Of a stretch of 64,000 nucleotides of DNA, positions 16,486-26,835 are shown one piece after another. Positions within the stretch are counted from its first letter, which is position 1. The number at the start of each line of letters is the position of its first letter. A program made the position numbers and the translations under genes. This DNA is from Asanoa ishikariensis. GTDB lineage: Bacteria; Actinomycetota; Actinomycetes; Mycobacteriales; Micromonosporaceae. The stretch is from NCBI RefSeq assembly GCF_900107455.1, contig NZ_FNQB01000003.1:124001-188000 (forward strand). Direction: 5' to 3'. The notes beneath the pieces are model-generated. The model was not told the DNA's origin. It saw only the letters and a list, made by a program, of their open reading frames with translations, and ran no database searches.

Positions 16486-16976
16486 CGCAGCAGTCCTTCC
16501 GGTGCGAGCGTCTCGTCGAGGCGGAGCTTGGCCACGGCGCGGCTGGCCTGGCTTTTGACGGTGCCGATCGAGCAGCCCAGCGCCTCCGCGATCTCGGCCT
16601 CCGAGAGGTCCTCGAAGTACCGGAGCACGAGCACTGCCCGCTGTCGGCGGGGGAGTCGGCCGAGGGCGCGCCACAACGAGTCCCGGTCGTCGAAGTCGCC
16701 GTTCGGGTCGGCGCCAGGTGGCTCGGGCAGGTCCGCTGTCGGCAGCTCACCCCGCCATCGGCGGCGCCACGCGGAGGCGTACGTGTTGACGATGATCCGC
16801 CGCACGTACGGCTCCGGGTCGCCCTCGATCCGGGACCAGGCCTCCCATGCTCGCGCCAGGGCCGTTTGCAGCAGGTCCTCAGCCAGTGCCCAGTCGCGGG
16901 TGAGCAGGTACGCGGTGCGCAGCAGGCGTGGTGAGCGGCCGACGACGAAGTCCTCGAAGCCCTCCGGTGTGATCAC
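16482..16976 (-). CDS. SigE-family ECF RNA polymerase sigma factor
   Basis: This 164-residue sigma factor has region 2 at residues about 8-70 (FEDFVVGRSPRLLRTAYLLT, DWALAEDLLQTALARAW, YVRRIIVNTYASAWRRR) and region 4 at about 100-155 (LPRRQRAVLVLRYFEDLSEA, EIAEALGCSIGTVKSQASRA). The length and the YLLTRDWALAEDLLQ signature match the actinobacterial SigE family (SigE-like sigma-70, often called the SigM/SigE50 group). The start is GTG at 16976; no ATG is near. It is coupled to the membrane protein downstream, suggesting an envelope-related signal. It is divergent to lsr2 with about 150 bases between. Confidence 0.9.
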   Translation of the reverse strand: MITPEGFEDFVVGRSPRLLRTAYLLTRDWALAEDLLQTALARAWEAWSRIEGDPEPYVRRIIVNTYASAWRRRWRGELPTADLPEPPGADPNGDFDDRDSLWRALGRLPRRQRAVLVLRYFEDLSEAEIAEALGCSIGTVKSQASRAVAKLRLDETLAPEGLLR

Positions 16977-17130
16977 GTGCGCGCCTTCCTGCCGAGTCGG
17001 TCACGGGGTAGTACCGGCTGGGATCAGGAAAGGTTGCATGACCAGGCACCGTGGAACTACGGGCCGGATCGGTGATCAGCTACGGTAGGCGGAGCAAAAC
17101 GCTCGTTCATCCAGGTAAGGGACGCGCTCA

Positions 17131-18782
<1,652 letters not shown>

Positions 18783-18839
18783 CTAAACACCCTGCCGTCG
18801 CGCCACGAGGGCCAAACGGGGTTCAGTGGCCAGCCATGG

Positions 18840-18899
18840 GCAACCAAAGGTTGCGCAAAGCCAAGCGCCGAGCTAGCGTTACATGCAACAAAAGGTTGC
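18840..18899 (+). promoter_or_regulatory. Two operator-like inverted repeats before the SRPBCC-ArsR operon
   Basis: GCAACC-AAA-GGTTGC occupies 18840-18854 and a near copy, GCAACA-AAA-GGTTGC, occupies 18885-18899, 45 bases apart. The second is 14 bases before the GTG of the first gene and would overlap the promoter or leader. The size and symmetry fit ArsR-type dimers, and the operon encodes an ArsR protein, so autoregulation is likely. Confidence 0.7.
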
Positions 18900-18913
18900 G
18901 GAAGGGCAGAACT

Positions 18914-19360
18914 GTGGAGTACGGATCCATCGAGCGCGACATCCTCGTCGACGCCTCGCCCGACGTGGTGTTCGACGTGGTCAGCAAGCCCGAGCACATC
19001 CAGGAGTGGTGGCCCGACGAGGCCCGGTTCGAGTCGGTCCCGGGCGCGCCCGGCGAGCTGGTCTGGCGAGACGCGGACACCGGCGAGACCAAGACCGTCG
19101 CGCTCACCGTCGTCGAGGTCGACCCGCCGAAGCGCTTCTCGTTCCGGTGGTGCTACCCCGAGCCGGACCGCACGGAGCCGGCGTTGCTCGTCACCTTCGA
19201 CCTCCTGCCCAGCGGCGATGGCACCCGGATCCGGATGACCGAGACCGGGTTCCGCGAGATGGGTTGGGAGATCGCGGTTCTGGAAGAGGCCTACAACGAT
19301 CACGTGTCCGGCTGGGACCACTACATCCCGGCGCTGGGCGCATACCTCGCGCAGAAATGA
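18914..19360 (+). CDS. SRPBCC/AHSA1-like domain protein
   Basis: This 148-residue protein has the START/Bet v 1-like fold of the AHSA1 group, a hydrophobic-cavity fold that binds small ligands or clients. Typical segments are IERDILVDASPDVVFDVVSK near the start, IQEWWPDEARFE, and the C-terminal helix GWEIAVLEEAYNDHVSGWDH. GTG at 18914 has GGAAGGG seven bases upstream, and the domain begins immediately, so I preferred it to the upstream ATG at 18836, which would run through the operator sites. Its stop overlaps the ArsR start by four bases. Such SRPBCC-ArsR pairs are common in actinobacteria; the ligand is usually unknown. Confidence 0.87.
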   Translation: MEYGSIERDILVDASPDVVFDVVSKPEHIQEWWPDEARFESVPGAPGELVWRDADTGETKTVALTVVEVDPPKRFSFRWCYPEPDRTEPALLVTFDLLPSGDGTRIRMTETGFREMGWEIAVLEEAYNDHVSGWDHYIPALGAYLAQK

Positions 19361-19695
19361 ACGACGACCTCTGGTCCGCGATCGGCGACCCGACCCGGCG
19401 CACGATGATCGATCTGTTGCTCGCCGGCGGATCGGGCACCGCCACGTCGCTCGCCGAGAAGCTGCCCGTCACCAGGCAGGCGGTGGCCAAGCATCTGGCC
19501 GTCCTGGACCGGGTCGGGCTGGTCACCGCGAAACCGGCCGGGCGCGAGCGGCACTACCAGGTCGACGAGGCCCAACTCGCCAAAGCCGTCGCCCAACTCG
19601 CATCGGTCGGCGCGAGCTGGGATGCCCGACTGCGCCGGATCAAGCGCCTCGCAGAGGCAATAGAGCGAAAGAGCAAGGGAGATCAAGATGGTTGA
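19357..19695 (+). CDS. ArsR-family helix-turn-helix regulator
   Basis: This 112-residue winged-helix repressor starts MNDDLWSAIGDPTRRTMIDL, the usual ArsR opening, and has the recognition helix in AEKLPVTRQAVAKHLAVLDR and the wing GRERHYQVD. It lacks the cysteine metal-binding motifs of metal sensors, so it belongs to the SRPBCC-linked type that responds to unknown cues. It is sandwiched between two SRPBCC genes, overlapping the first by four bases and the second by eight. It likely binds the two GCAAC(C/A)AAAGGTTGC sites at 18840-18899 and represses all three genes. Confidence 0.9.
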   Translation: MNDDLWSAIGDPTRRTMIDLLLAGGSGTATSLAEKLPVTRQAVAKHLAVLDRVGLVTAKPAGRERHYQVDEAQLAKAVAQLASVGASWDARLRRIKRLAEAIERKSKGDQDG

Positions 19696-20131
19696 CATCC
19701 TGCACCGGGTCGGCGCGATCGCGCCGCTCGACGACTTCTACCGCGCCGTGGCGACCCCCGAGGGTCTGGCCGGCTGGTGGACCACGGACACCGTGGGCAA
19801 GAGCGAGGTCGGTGAGAAGCTGGCCTTCCGGTTCGGCGACCTCGGCGGCTTCGACATGGAGATCCTCGAGCTTGACCCGGCGGGCCACGTGCGGTGGCGG
19901 GTCGTCGAGGGACCGCCCGAGTGGATCGGCACCGAGATCGACTGGCGGTTCGAGCAGCGCGACGACTACACGATCGTGCTCTTCAAGCACGAAGGTTGGA
20001 AGGAGCCGGTCGAGTTCATGCACCACTGCTCGACCAAGTGGGGCTCGTACCTGTTGAGCCTGCGGGAGCTCGTGGAGACCGGGCGCGGCCGTCCGGCGCC
20101 GCACGACGTCAAGGTCGCCGACTTCGACTGA
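19688..20131 (+). CDS. SRPBCC/AHSA1-like domain protein
   Basis: This 147-residue second SRPBCC protein of the operon shares the AHSA1-like pattern: VDILHRVGAIAPLDDFYRAV, GLAGWWTTDTVGKSEVGEKL, and the late segment EFMHHCSTKWGSYLLSLREL. It begins inside the end of arsR with GGGAG seven bases before the ATG. It is not a close copy of the first SRPBCC protein, so the two probably have different ligands or act as a pair. The gene ends just before a terminator-like element at 20134-20190. Confidence 0.87.
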   Translation: MVDILHRVGAIAPLDDFYRAVATPEGLAGWWTTDTVGKSEVGEKLAFRFGDLGGFDMEILELDPAGHVRWRVVEGPPEWIGTEIDWRFEQRDDYTIVLFKHEGWKEPVEFMHHCSTKWGSYLLSLRELVETGRGRPAPHDVKVADFD

Positions 20132-20133
20132 GG

Positions 20134-20190
20134 CGTTAGCAAGGGTCCCTTACGCTGCGGAAAGCGTTAACAAGGGACCCTTGCTTAACG
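20134..20190. terminator. Imperfect inverted repeat, copy 2 of the GTTAACAAGGGTCCCTT family
   Basis: The arms at 20134-20151 and 20172-20190 pair with a single one-base bulge; inside, ACGCT (20152-20156) pairs with AGCGT (20163-20167). The element holds AAGGGTCCCTT and GTTAACAAGGGACCC, the same words as the perfect copy at 9415-9467. It lies between convergent genes and probably terminates both. Confidence 0.75.
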
Positions 20191-20193
20191 TCC

Positions 20194-20712
20194 TCAGTAG
20201 ACGACGCCGCCCGGTGCGTTGCCGCTGCGGGCGGTGATGGCGTCACCGTTCGGGTTGACCGTCCACCACAGTGCGCCGAACGCGTTCACGCCCTGGCCGT
20301 TGGTCTGGCCTGGCGCGGTGTCGGCGATGAACGTGTAGAGCGGGTGGTTGTTGTACGTCGCCTGCTTCGTGTTGTCCTGCCGGGTCGACGTGGCCAGCTT
20401 GGCCGCGTCGACACCGCTGCCGGCGACGACGGCGCCCTGCGTGACCAGCGGCGGCCACTGTGCGGCGCACGCGTCGTTGCAGGTCGACTTGTTGCTCGTG
20501 TCAGCCACGAACAGGTACAACGTGTTTCCCTGGCTGTCGGTCAGGTAGGCCCCATTGGGACCGTTGCGGGTCTGCACGGTGACGCTGGCCGGCGGTGCGG
20601 CCTTCGCGTCGTTCGCACTCGCGGTGGTCGCGGCCGTGAGACCGGTGACCACCAGCGCCGCACCGGCAACACCGGCACCGACCTTCACCCAGAGCCTGGA
20701 AAACCCAGACAT
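20194..20712 (-). CDS. Secreted repeat protein of the Lipoprotein_15 / COG4315 type
   Basis: This 172-residue exported protein has a signal peptide (VKVGAGVAGAALVVTGLTAA, then TTASA) and two copies of a short secreted repeat: YLTDSQGNTLYLFVADTSNK followed by CNDACAAQWPPLV, and YNNHPLYTFIADTAPGQTNG followed by GALWWTVNPNG. The pattern is that of small secreted proteins of unknown function seen throughout actinobacteria. There is no lipobox cysteine at the cleavage site here, so it should be released or loosely wall-bound. GGAAGGA lies upstream of the ATG. It stands next to a sulfite-oxidase-like gene, and both could be involved in outside-cell redox work, but this is a guess. Confidence 0.82.
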   Translation of the reverse strand: MSGFSRLWVKVGAGVAGAALVVTGLTAATTASANDAKAAPPASVTVQTRNGPNGAYLTDSQGNTLYLFVADTSNKSTCNDACAAQWPPLVTQGAVVAGSGVDAAKLATSTRQDNTKQATYNNHPLYTFIADTAPGQTNGQGVNAFGALWWTVNPNGDAITARSGNAPGGVVY

Positions 20713-20773
20713 GGTGCTGTCCTTCCCCCCGTGAACAGTTACCCCGACGCTAGCCCGGGTAGGGGGAGGGTTC

Positions 20774-21874
20774 TCAGGCTTCCAGGCAGGTCACCGGGAT
20801 CTGGTGCGCGGCGTTGTTGACGAACCCGCCGCGGTTCCAGGGCGCCTCGACGGGCTGCGTCTCGCCGTCTGCCGTCACCGCGCGCGCGGTCACCACATGC
20901 GCCCCCGGCGTGGCCAGCCACTCGTGGCTCCACCGCCGCCAGGCCCACCGATGCCCACCGTCCGGCGCCAGCGCGGCCGACGACCAGGTCGAGCCGCCGT
21001 CGACACTGACCTCGACCCCCGTCACCGGTGCGCGGCCGGACCAGGCGCGGCCCTCCAGCGTCACCAACCCCGGGCGGACCACCCGGCCCCGGGTCATGAA
21101 GTCGGGGAAGCCGGGCGGGATCACCAGTGCGCGCGGCGCGATCCGGGTGATGGGCTCACCGGGCTCGTCGGTGCTCTGGCGCACCACATACGCCTTCTGC
21201 TGGAAGCCGTTGAACTCGTGGTCCAGCACCTCGACGCGGGTCAGCCACTTGACGTTGGTCATGCCGTACCAGCCCGGCACCAGCAGCCGCACCGGGAAGC
21301 CGTGCTGCGGGGCCAGGGGTGCGCCGTTCATCGCGTACGCCAGCAGCACGTCGGGGTCGAGCGCCTCGGCGACGGTGAGCTTGCGCTGGTAGTCCTGCTC
21401 GACACCGCGTTCGACCCCGTGGTCGGCACCGGTGAAGACGACATCGACGGCACCGGCGGAGACGCCGGCCGCGGTCAGCACGTCACGCAGGGGCACGCCG
21501 GTCCACTCCGCGGTGCCGACGGCCTCGACCAGCCACGGCTGGCTGACCGGGCGGGGTTCGAGCCGGGCGCGGCCGTTGCCGGCGCACTCCATGGTCGACC
21601 GCACGGTCCGGGCCGGGAGGGCCTTGAGCGTGTCCAGGTCGATGGTCAGCGGGCGGTCGACGAGCCCGTCCAGGCGCAACGACCACGTCGCCGGATCCAC
21701 GAACGGGATGTCGTAGTGGATCAGGAGGTAGTGCAGGCCGGGCGGCGTGAGGTCGTAGCGCATCGCCTCCAGCGGCATGCCGTGGTTGCGTGCGGCCAGC
21801 CCGAGCTCCGCGGTGCTGACGCCCTCGTCGACGCCGGCGACCCGGCTCGGGGTGCTGATCTGGTCGAGACTCAC
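20774..21874 (-). CDS. Sulfite oxidase-like molybdopterin enzyme
   Basis: This protein of about 366 residues has the oxidoreductase molybdopterin domain with the Mo-ligand cysteine in STMECAGNGRARLEP, followed by VPLRDVLTAAGV, HGFPVRLLVPGWYGMTNVKW, and a C-terminal Mo-co dimerisation domain (VEVSVDGGSTWSSAALAP). There is no haem domain and no obvious Tat signal, so it may be a cytosolic sulfite-oxidase-family protein; electron acceptor unknown. The GTG at 21874 was chosen because upstream in-frame codons have no domain content; no ribosome binding site is evident and the exact start is uncertain. Related enzymes oxidise sulfite to sulfate. Confidence 0.85.
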   Translation of the reverse strand: MSLDQISTPSRVAGVDEGVSTAELGLAARNHGMPLEAMRYDLTPPGLHYLLIHYDIPFVDPATWSLRLDGLVDRPLTIDLDTLKALPARTVRSTMECAGNGRARLEPRPVSQPWLVEAVGTAEWTGVPLRDVLTAAGVSAGAVDVVFTGADHGVERGVEQDYQRKLTVAEALDPDVLLAYAMNGAPLAPQHGFPVRLLVPGWYGMTNVKWLTRVEVLDHEFNGFQQKAYVVRQSTDEPGEPITRIAPRALVIPPGFPDFMTRGRVVRPGLVTLEGRAWSGRAPVTGVEVSVDGGSTWSSAALAPDGGHRWAWRRWSHEWLATPGAHVVTARAVTADGETQPVEAPWNRGGFVNNAAHQIPVTCLEA

Positions 21875-21991
21875 CGCATGAGCGTACAAGGGCGAGCAGA
21901 CGTGGATTGACATCGATCTGTTAGGGGTGTTTCCTATTAAGCACCCTGTCGGCGAGGGGCAGTGACATCCATCGATCAAGAAGGGACGAGC

Positions 21992-23869
21992 ATGTCACGA
22001 GCACGGATCGCCGGCAGCATCGCGCTGGGCCTCGTGATAGCGGCCGTAGTCGTCGGGCAGCCCGCGTACGCCGCCAACGAACCCGTCAATGTCTGGCTCA
22101 CCACCACCTCCGACGGCGGCGGCCGCACCGTCACCCGCGGCCTGCAACAGCAGGCGTCGGTCGCGTTCGCGGCCAGCAGCCCCGGCGCCACGCACACCAT
22201 CACCGTCAACGAGAACACCCGCTACCAGACGTTCGAGGGCGCCGGCGCGTCGATCACCGACACCACCGCGTACCTGTTGCGGGGTGGTCCGATCAGCGCG
22301 GCCACCCGCGACAACGTGATGCGCGCCCTGTTCTCGCCGACCGACGGCATCGGGCTCTCCTTCGTCCGCAACCCGATCGGGGCGTCGGACCTGTCCCGGC
22401 CCGGCAACGTCTCGCTCGACGACACGTGCTGCAACCTCAACGACTTCCACGCCAACGGGTACGACAACAACGTGCGGCTGCTGACGCAGCAGGCCCGGCA
22501 GCTCAACCCGGCGCTGCGGGTCAAGGGTGTCCCGTGGAGCGCGCCTGGCTGGATGAAGGACAACGGCCGGATGGACCAGATGGGCTGGCTGCAATCGCAG
22601 TACTACCCGATGTACGCCCAGTACTTCGTGCGCTACGTGCAGATGTACCAGGCGGCCGGCATCCCGGTGAACTACGTGTCCGTGCAGAACGAGCCCAACT
22701 GCTGCCAGGCCGGCAATCCGCCCGCGATGAACTACCCGGGGATGAGCTGGAACTCGTCCGGGCTGCTGGAGTTCACCAAGAACCACCTGCTGCCCGCGTT
22801 CCGGGCCGCCGGCATCACCACGAAGGTGATGGTGCACGACTGGAACTACGGCGACTGGGGTCAGATCGGCGCCGGCATCGTCTCCGACGCCACGTTGCGC
22901 AACGACCCCCTCTTCGGCGGGATCGCCTGGCACGGGTACGCCGGCAGCCCGTCGGTCGGCTCGCAGGTGAAGAGCCAGTACCCGGCCGTGCACCAGTTCT
23001 CGACCGAGCACTCCGGCGGCACCTGGATCGGCAACCAGCACAACGAGGACATGGCCGACATCGTCAACTACACCCGGAACTGGAGCGAGTCCGTCGTCAA
23101 GTGGAGCCTCGCGCTCAACCAGTCGATGGGTCCGCACAACGGCGGCTGTGGCACCTGCACCGGGCTGATCACCGTGCAGGAGGGCGGTTCGCGGGCCGGC
23201 CAGGTCGACTACACCATCGAGTACTACACCACCGGGCACCTGACCAAGTTCGTCCGGCCGGGCGCGCAGCGGATCGACTCGACGGCCAACGGCACGGTGC
23301 AGAACGTGGCCTGGCGCAACAGTGACGGCTCGAAGGCGCTGATCGCGCACAACGGAGGCACCGGCAGTCAGTCGATCCGGGTTGTCTGGGGTGGACAGTC
23401 GTTCACGTACACGCTGCCCGCGCGTACGACCGCGACGTTCACGTGGTCCGGAACCCAGGGCGGACCTTCGAACCCGCCGACGGGTGGGACCGGGCCGATC
23501 ACCGGCCTGGGCGGCAAGTGCCTCGACGTGGCAGGTGCCAACAGCGCCGACGGTACGGCGGTGCAGGTCTACGACTGCAACGGCACCGCGGCCCAGCAGT
23601 GGACGGTCGGCAGCGACGGCACCGTGCGGGCGTTGGGCAAGTGTCTCGACGTGCGTGACAACTCGACCGCCAACGGCGCCCGGGTGCAGATCTGGACCTG
23701 TGGCGGCGGGGCCAACCAACGCTGGACGGCGACCTCGGCGCGGGACCTGATCAGTGCCAGCGCCAACAAGTGCCTGGACGTCACGGGCAACACCTCGGCC
23801 AACGGCACGCCGGCGCAGATCTGGACCTGCACCGGCGCGGTCAACCAGAAGTGGAACGTCCCCGCTTAG
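21992..23869 (+). CDS. Secreted GH30 glycoside hydrolase with CBM13 (ricin-type) tail
   Basis: This 625-residue exoenzyme has a Sec signal peptide (MSRARIAGSIALGLVIAAVV to QPAYA), a GH30 catalytic domain over about residues 60-485, and a C-terminal beta-trefoil CBM13 over about 505-625 with three repeats of the type GKCLDV...QVYDCNGTAAQQW. The acid/base is the glutamate in VQNEPNCC (about E234) and the nucleophile is that in FSTEHSGG (about E339). The family includes beta-1,6-glucanases, glucosylceramidases and xylanases; the sequence looks closest to the beta-glucanase type. A TTGACA at 21907-21912 may be part of its promoter. AAGGGA precedes the ATG. It is paired with a second secreted glycosidase downstream, so both may attack fungal or plant wall glycans. 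Confidence 0.9.
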   Translation: MSRARIAGSIALGLVIAAVVVGQPAYAANEPVNVWLTTTSDGGGRTVTRGLQQQASVAFAASSPGATHTITVNENTRYQTFEGAGASITDTTAYLLRGGPISAATRDNVMRALFSPTDGIGLSFVRNPIGASDLSRPGNVSLDDTCCNLNDFHANGYDNNVRLLTQQARQLNPALRVKGVPWSAPGWMKDNGRMDQMGWLQSQYYPMYAQYFVRYVQMYQAAGIPVNYVSVQNEPNCCQAGNPPAMNYPGMSWNSSGLLEFTKNHLLPAFRAAGITTKVMVHDWNYGDWGQIGAGIVSDATLRNDPLFGGIAWHGYAGSPSVGSQVKSQYPAVHQFSTEHSGGTWIGNQHNEDMADIVNYTRNWSESVVKWSLALNQSMGPHNGGCGTCTGLITVQEGGSRAGQVDYTIEYYTTGHLTKFVRPGAQRIDSTANGTVQNVAWRNSDGSKALIAHNGGTGSQSIRVVWGGQSFTYTLPARTTATFTWSGTQGGPSNPPTGGTGPITGLGGKCLDVAGANSADGTAVQVYDCNGTAAQQWTVGSDGTVRALGKCLDVRDNSTANGARVQIWTCGGGANQRWTATSARDLISASANKCLDVTGNTSANGTPAQIWTCTGAVNQKWNVPA

Positions 23870-23882
23870 GCATCGACGAACG

Positions 23883-23912
23883 TTGACTGATCGGACCTCT
23901 CGGGTCTACCTT
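23883..23912 (+). promoter_or_regulatory. Candidate housekeeping promoter for the GH71/99-like gene
   Basis: TTGACT (23883-23888) is followed after 18 bases by TACCTT (23907-23912), a fair match to actinobacterial housekeeping -35 and -10 boxes. It sits 71 bases upstream of the next ATG, in a gap between two same-strand genes, so the second glycosidase probably has its own transcript. Confidence 0.45.
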
Positions 23913-23982
23913 GGGGTCCGGTCAGTTAACAAACCCGACGCAATGCGGCCATTCGGCGGTGGCCCGAAAGGGGAAAGGCCCG

Positions 23983-25623
23983 ATGGGTCTCACACGCCGA
24001 ACCGTGCTCGCGGGCGCCGGTGCCACCGCGCTCGCCGTCAGCTCGTCCACCACGTCCGCGGCCGCTGCTGCGGCGAGCCCGCCGGGTGACGTGGTGGGCA
24101 AGATTTCCGTCGGTTACCAGGGGTGGTTCGCCTGCCCGGGTGACGGCGCCCCGATCGGTGGCTGGTGGCACTGGTCGCGGGACCGGTTCCAGCCGCCGTC
24201 GCCCTCGAACACGACGATCGTCTCCTGGCCCGACATGCGCGAGTACACGCGCGGCTACACCACCGCCTACCCCAACCTTGGCAACGGGCAGCCGGCCCAG
24301 TTGTTCTCGTCGTACGACGACCAGACCGTCGACACGCACTTCAAGTGGATGCAGCAGTACAACTGCGACACCGCCGCGCTGCAACGCTTCAACCCGGTCT
24401 CGGGGGAGGGGCCGACCCGGGACGTGATGGCGCAGAAGGTGCGGGCGGCCGCCGAGCGTTACGGGCGCAAGTTCTACATCATGTACGACGTCACGAGCTG
24501 GACGAACATGCAGTCGGAGATCAAGACCGACTGGACGTCGAAGATGTCGGCCCACGTGGCCTCGCCGGCTTATGCCCGGCAAAACGGCAAGCCCGTCGTC
24601 TGCATCTGGGGCTTCGGCTTCAACGACCCGGGCCGCCCGTTCACCCCGGCGCCGTGCCTGGACGTGATCAACTGGTTCAAGGCGCAGGGTTGCTACGTGA
24701 TCGGCGGCGTCCCGACGTACTGGCGGCAGGGGATCAACGACTCCCGGCCGGGCTTCTCGGCGGTTTATCACGCGTTCAACATGATCTCGCCTTGGATGGT
24801 CGGCCGCACGGGTGATCTGGCCGGGCTGGATTCCTTCTACGCCAACGTGAACGTGCCGGACCAGGCTGACTGCAACGCCAACGGGATCGACTACCAGCCG
24901 TGTGTGATGCCGGGCGACCTGTCGTCGGGGCATCGGCGGCACGGTGACTTCTACTGGCGGCATCTCTACAACATGATCAGGGTCGGTGCGGCCGGGTTGT
25001 ACGTGTCGATGTTCGACGAGTACAACGAGGGCAACCAGATCGCCAAGACGTCCGAGACACAGGCGAGCACGCCGGCGGGGGCTGGTATCCGCGCGCTCGA
25101 CGAGGACGGCACGTTCTGCTCGTCGGACTACTATCTGCGGATCACGGCGGACGGCGGCCGGATGCTCAAGGGCCAGCTAGCCCTGACCGCCACCCGGCCC
25201 ACGCAGCCGGTGGTCGGCACGACCCCGCCTCCGCCGACCGGTGCGTCGGGTCTGCGGTCGCGGGCCAACAACCTCTGGGTGCAGGCGGGCGACAGCCCCC
25301 TCATCGCCCGCGGCACCGCCCTGGGCGCCTCGGAGGGATTCGACATCGTGCAACTCAGCGGCGGCAACGTGGCGTTGCGGGCGCGGGTCAACGGCCGCTA
25401 CGTGTGCGCGGAGAACGCCGGCGCCAACCCGCTGATCGCCAACCGCACCGCCGTCGGCGGCTGGGAGACGTTCCGGCTGATCCGCAACGCCAACGGCACG
25501 GTCAGCCTCCAGGCGACGGTCAACGGCCGCTACGTCTGCGCGGACAACGCGGGCGCGAACCCCCTGATCGCCAACCGCACCGCGATCGGCCCGTGGGAGC
25601 AGTTTGATCTTGCCACGGCGTAA
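23983..25623 (+). CDS. Secreted GH71/GH99-like protein with fascin-like tail
   Basis: This 546-residue protein starts with a Tat-type signal (MGLTRRTVLAGAGATALAVS) and alanine-rich cleavage region. The catalytic-type domain (about residues 40-415) begins VGKISVGYQGWFACPGDGAP and includes WWHWSRDRF, FYIMYDVTSW, VVCIWGFGFNDPGRP and YVSMFDEYNEGNQI, as in GH71/GH99-like proteins, which cleave alpha-mannans or alpha-1,3-glucan. The tail (about 430-546) has repeats NGRYVCAENAGANPLIANRT and NGRYVCADNAGANPLIANRT that resemble fascin-like actin-crosslinking beta-trefoils used as carbohydrate-binding modules. GGGGAAAGG precedes the ATG. The precise linkage it cuts cannot be stated. Confidence 0.82.
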   Translation: MGLTRRTVLAGAGATALAVSSSTTSAAAAAASPPGDVVGKISVGYQGWFACPGDGAPIGGWWHWSRDRFQPPSPSNTTIVSWPDMREYTRGYTTAYPNLGNGQPAQLFSSYDDQTVDTHFKWMQQYNCDTAALQRFNPVSGEGPTRDVMAQKVRAAAERYGRKFYIMYDVTSWTNMQSEIKTDWTSKMSAHVASPAYARQNGKPVVCIWGFGFNDPGRPFTPAPCLDVINWFKAQGCYVIGGVPTYWRQGINDSRPGFSAVYHAFNMISPWMVGRTGDLAGLDSFYANVNVPDQADCNANGIDYQPCVMPGDLSSGHRRHGDFYWRHLYNMIRVGAAGLYVSMFDEYNEGNQIAKTSETQASTPAGAGIRALDEDGTFCSSDYYLRITADGGRMLKGQLALTATRPTQPVVGTTPPPPTGASGLRSRANNLWVQAGDSPLIARGTALGASEGFDIVQLSGGNVALRARVNGRYVCAENAGANPLIANRTAVGGWETFRLIRNANGTVSLQATVNGRYVCADNAGANPLIANRTAIGPWEQFDLATA

Positions 25624-25633
25624 CATCGCGTAG

Positions 25634-26827
25634 GTGACTTTTCCGCTCGAGCCGGCGCCGATCCACGTGTCCGACGAGGTGCTCGATGACCTCCGGCGCC
25701 GGCTCGACGGGGTCCGTTGGCCGGACGATCCCCACGATGGCTACTACGGCGTCGACAGCGGTCAGCTACGGGACCTGGTCGACCATTGGCGCGACGGGTT
25801 CGACTGGCGCCGGGCCGAGGCGGCGATCAACGCGTACGAGCACTACCGGGTCGACATCGAGGGCGTGCCGATCCACTTCATGCGCCGGCCCGGCGTCGGT
25901 CCCGCGCCGACCCCGCTGATCCTCAGCCACGGCTGGCCATGGACGTTCTGGCACTGGTCGAAGGTGGTCGACCCGCTCGCCGATCCCGGCGCGTACGGCG
26001 GCGACCCGGCCGAGGCGTTCGACGTCATCGTGCCGTCGCTGCCCGGTTTCGGTTTCTCCACGCCGGTGCCGCCGGACCTGAACTTCTGGAAGATCGCCGA
26101 CCTCTGGCACACGCTGATGACAGACGTGCTCGGGCACCCGCGGTACGCGGCCGGCGGCTGCGACGTCGGCGCGCTGGTCACCGGCCAGCTCGGCCACAAG
26201 TACGCGGACGCACTGCACGGCATCCACATCGGTTCGGGCCTGAAGCTCACGTTCTTCAACGGCGACCGGGCCTGGGACCTCACCGGCGGCCGCCCGATCC
26301 CATCAGGTCTCCCACCAGAGACGCTCGCCCAGCTCATGGCGTACGAGAAGCGATTCGCCGTGCACCTGGCCGCGCACGTGCTGGCACCGCAGACGCTCGC
26401 CTACGGGCTGACCGACTCCCCGGTGGGGATGCTCGCCTGGATCCTGGAGCGGTGGGCCAAGTGGAGCGCGCCCGACACCGTGCTCGACCCTGACGACGTG
26501 CTGACCCACGCCATGATCTTCTGGGCCGGCAACGCGATCGGCCCGTCGATGCGCACCTACGCCAACAACAACCGCTACCCGTGGACTCCGGCGCACGACC
26601 GGTGGCCACCGGTGGAGGCGCCGACCGGGATCACCTTCGTCGGCCACGAGAACCCGCCGGGCGTGTCCACCGACCAACGTGTGGCGCACTTCCTGGCGAG
26701 CGACCGCGCGGACTGGTACAACCACGTGAACCTGACCGCCCACGACCGGGGCGGCCACTTCATCCCCTGGGAGCTCCCCGACGCCTGGGTCGACGACCTG
26801 CGCCGGACCTTCCGTGGTCGCCGCTAG
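25634..26827 (+). CDS. Epoxide hydrolase (EHN-domain alpha/beta hydrolase)
   Basis: This 397-residue protein has an N-terminal epoxide hydrolase domain (IHVSDEVLDDLRRRLDGVRW, FDWRRAEAAINAYEHYRVDI) and an alpha/beta hydrolase core. The oxyanion motif is SHGWPWTFWHW, the nucleophile is the aspartate in GGCDVGALVTG, and the late histidine lies in HDRGGHFIPWE. These are hallmarks of the microsomal-type epoxide hydrolase family that opens epoxides with water. The start is GTG at 25634, only ten bases after the preceding stop, and the following esterase gene starts eight bases after its stop, so it is probably part of an operon. Why it sits among glycan enzymes is unclear. Confidence 0.88.
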   Translation: MTFPLEPAPIHVSDEVLDDLRRRLDGVRWPDDPHDGYYGVDSGQLRDLVDHWRDGFDWRRAEAAINAYEHYRVDIEGVPIHFMRRPGVGPAPTPLILSHGWPWTFWHWSKVVDPLADPGAYGGDPAEAFDVIVPSLPGFGFSTPVPPDLNFWKIADLWHTLMTDVLGHPRYAAGGCDVGALVTGQLGHKYADALHGIHIGSGLKLTFFNGDRAWDLTGGRPIPSGLPPETLAQLMAYEKRFAVHLAAHVLAPQTLAYGLTDSPVGMLAWILERWAKWSAPDTVLDPDDVLTHAMIFWAGNAIGPSMRTYANNNRYPWTPAHDRWPPVEAPTGITFVGHENPPGVSTDQRVAHFLASDRADWYNHVNLTAHDRGGHFIPWELPDAWVDDLRRTFRGRR

Positions 26828-26835
26828 GAGCTTGA

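Noticed and set aside
16482-17130. Anti-sigma factor with zinc motif coupled to the SigE-type sigma factor
   Set aside because: The coupled membrane protein has no HxxxCxxC motif, so I called it only a membrane partner.
18836-18913. Upstream ATG start for the first SRPBCC protein
   Set aside because: It would translate through both operator repeats and add a basic leader unlike the family; GTG 18914 has a good ribosome binding site.
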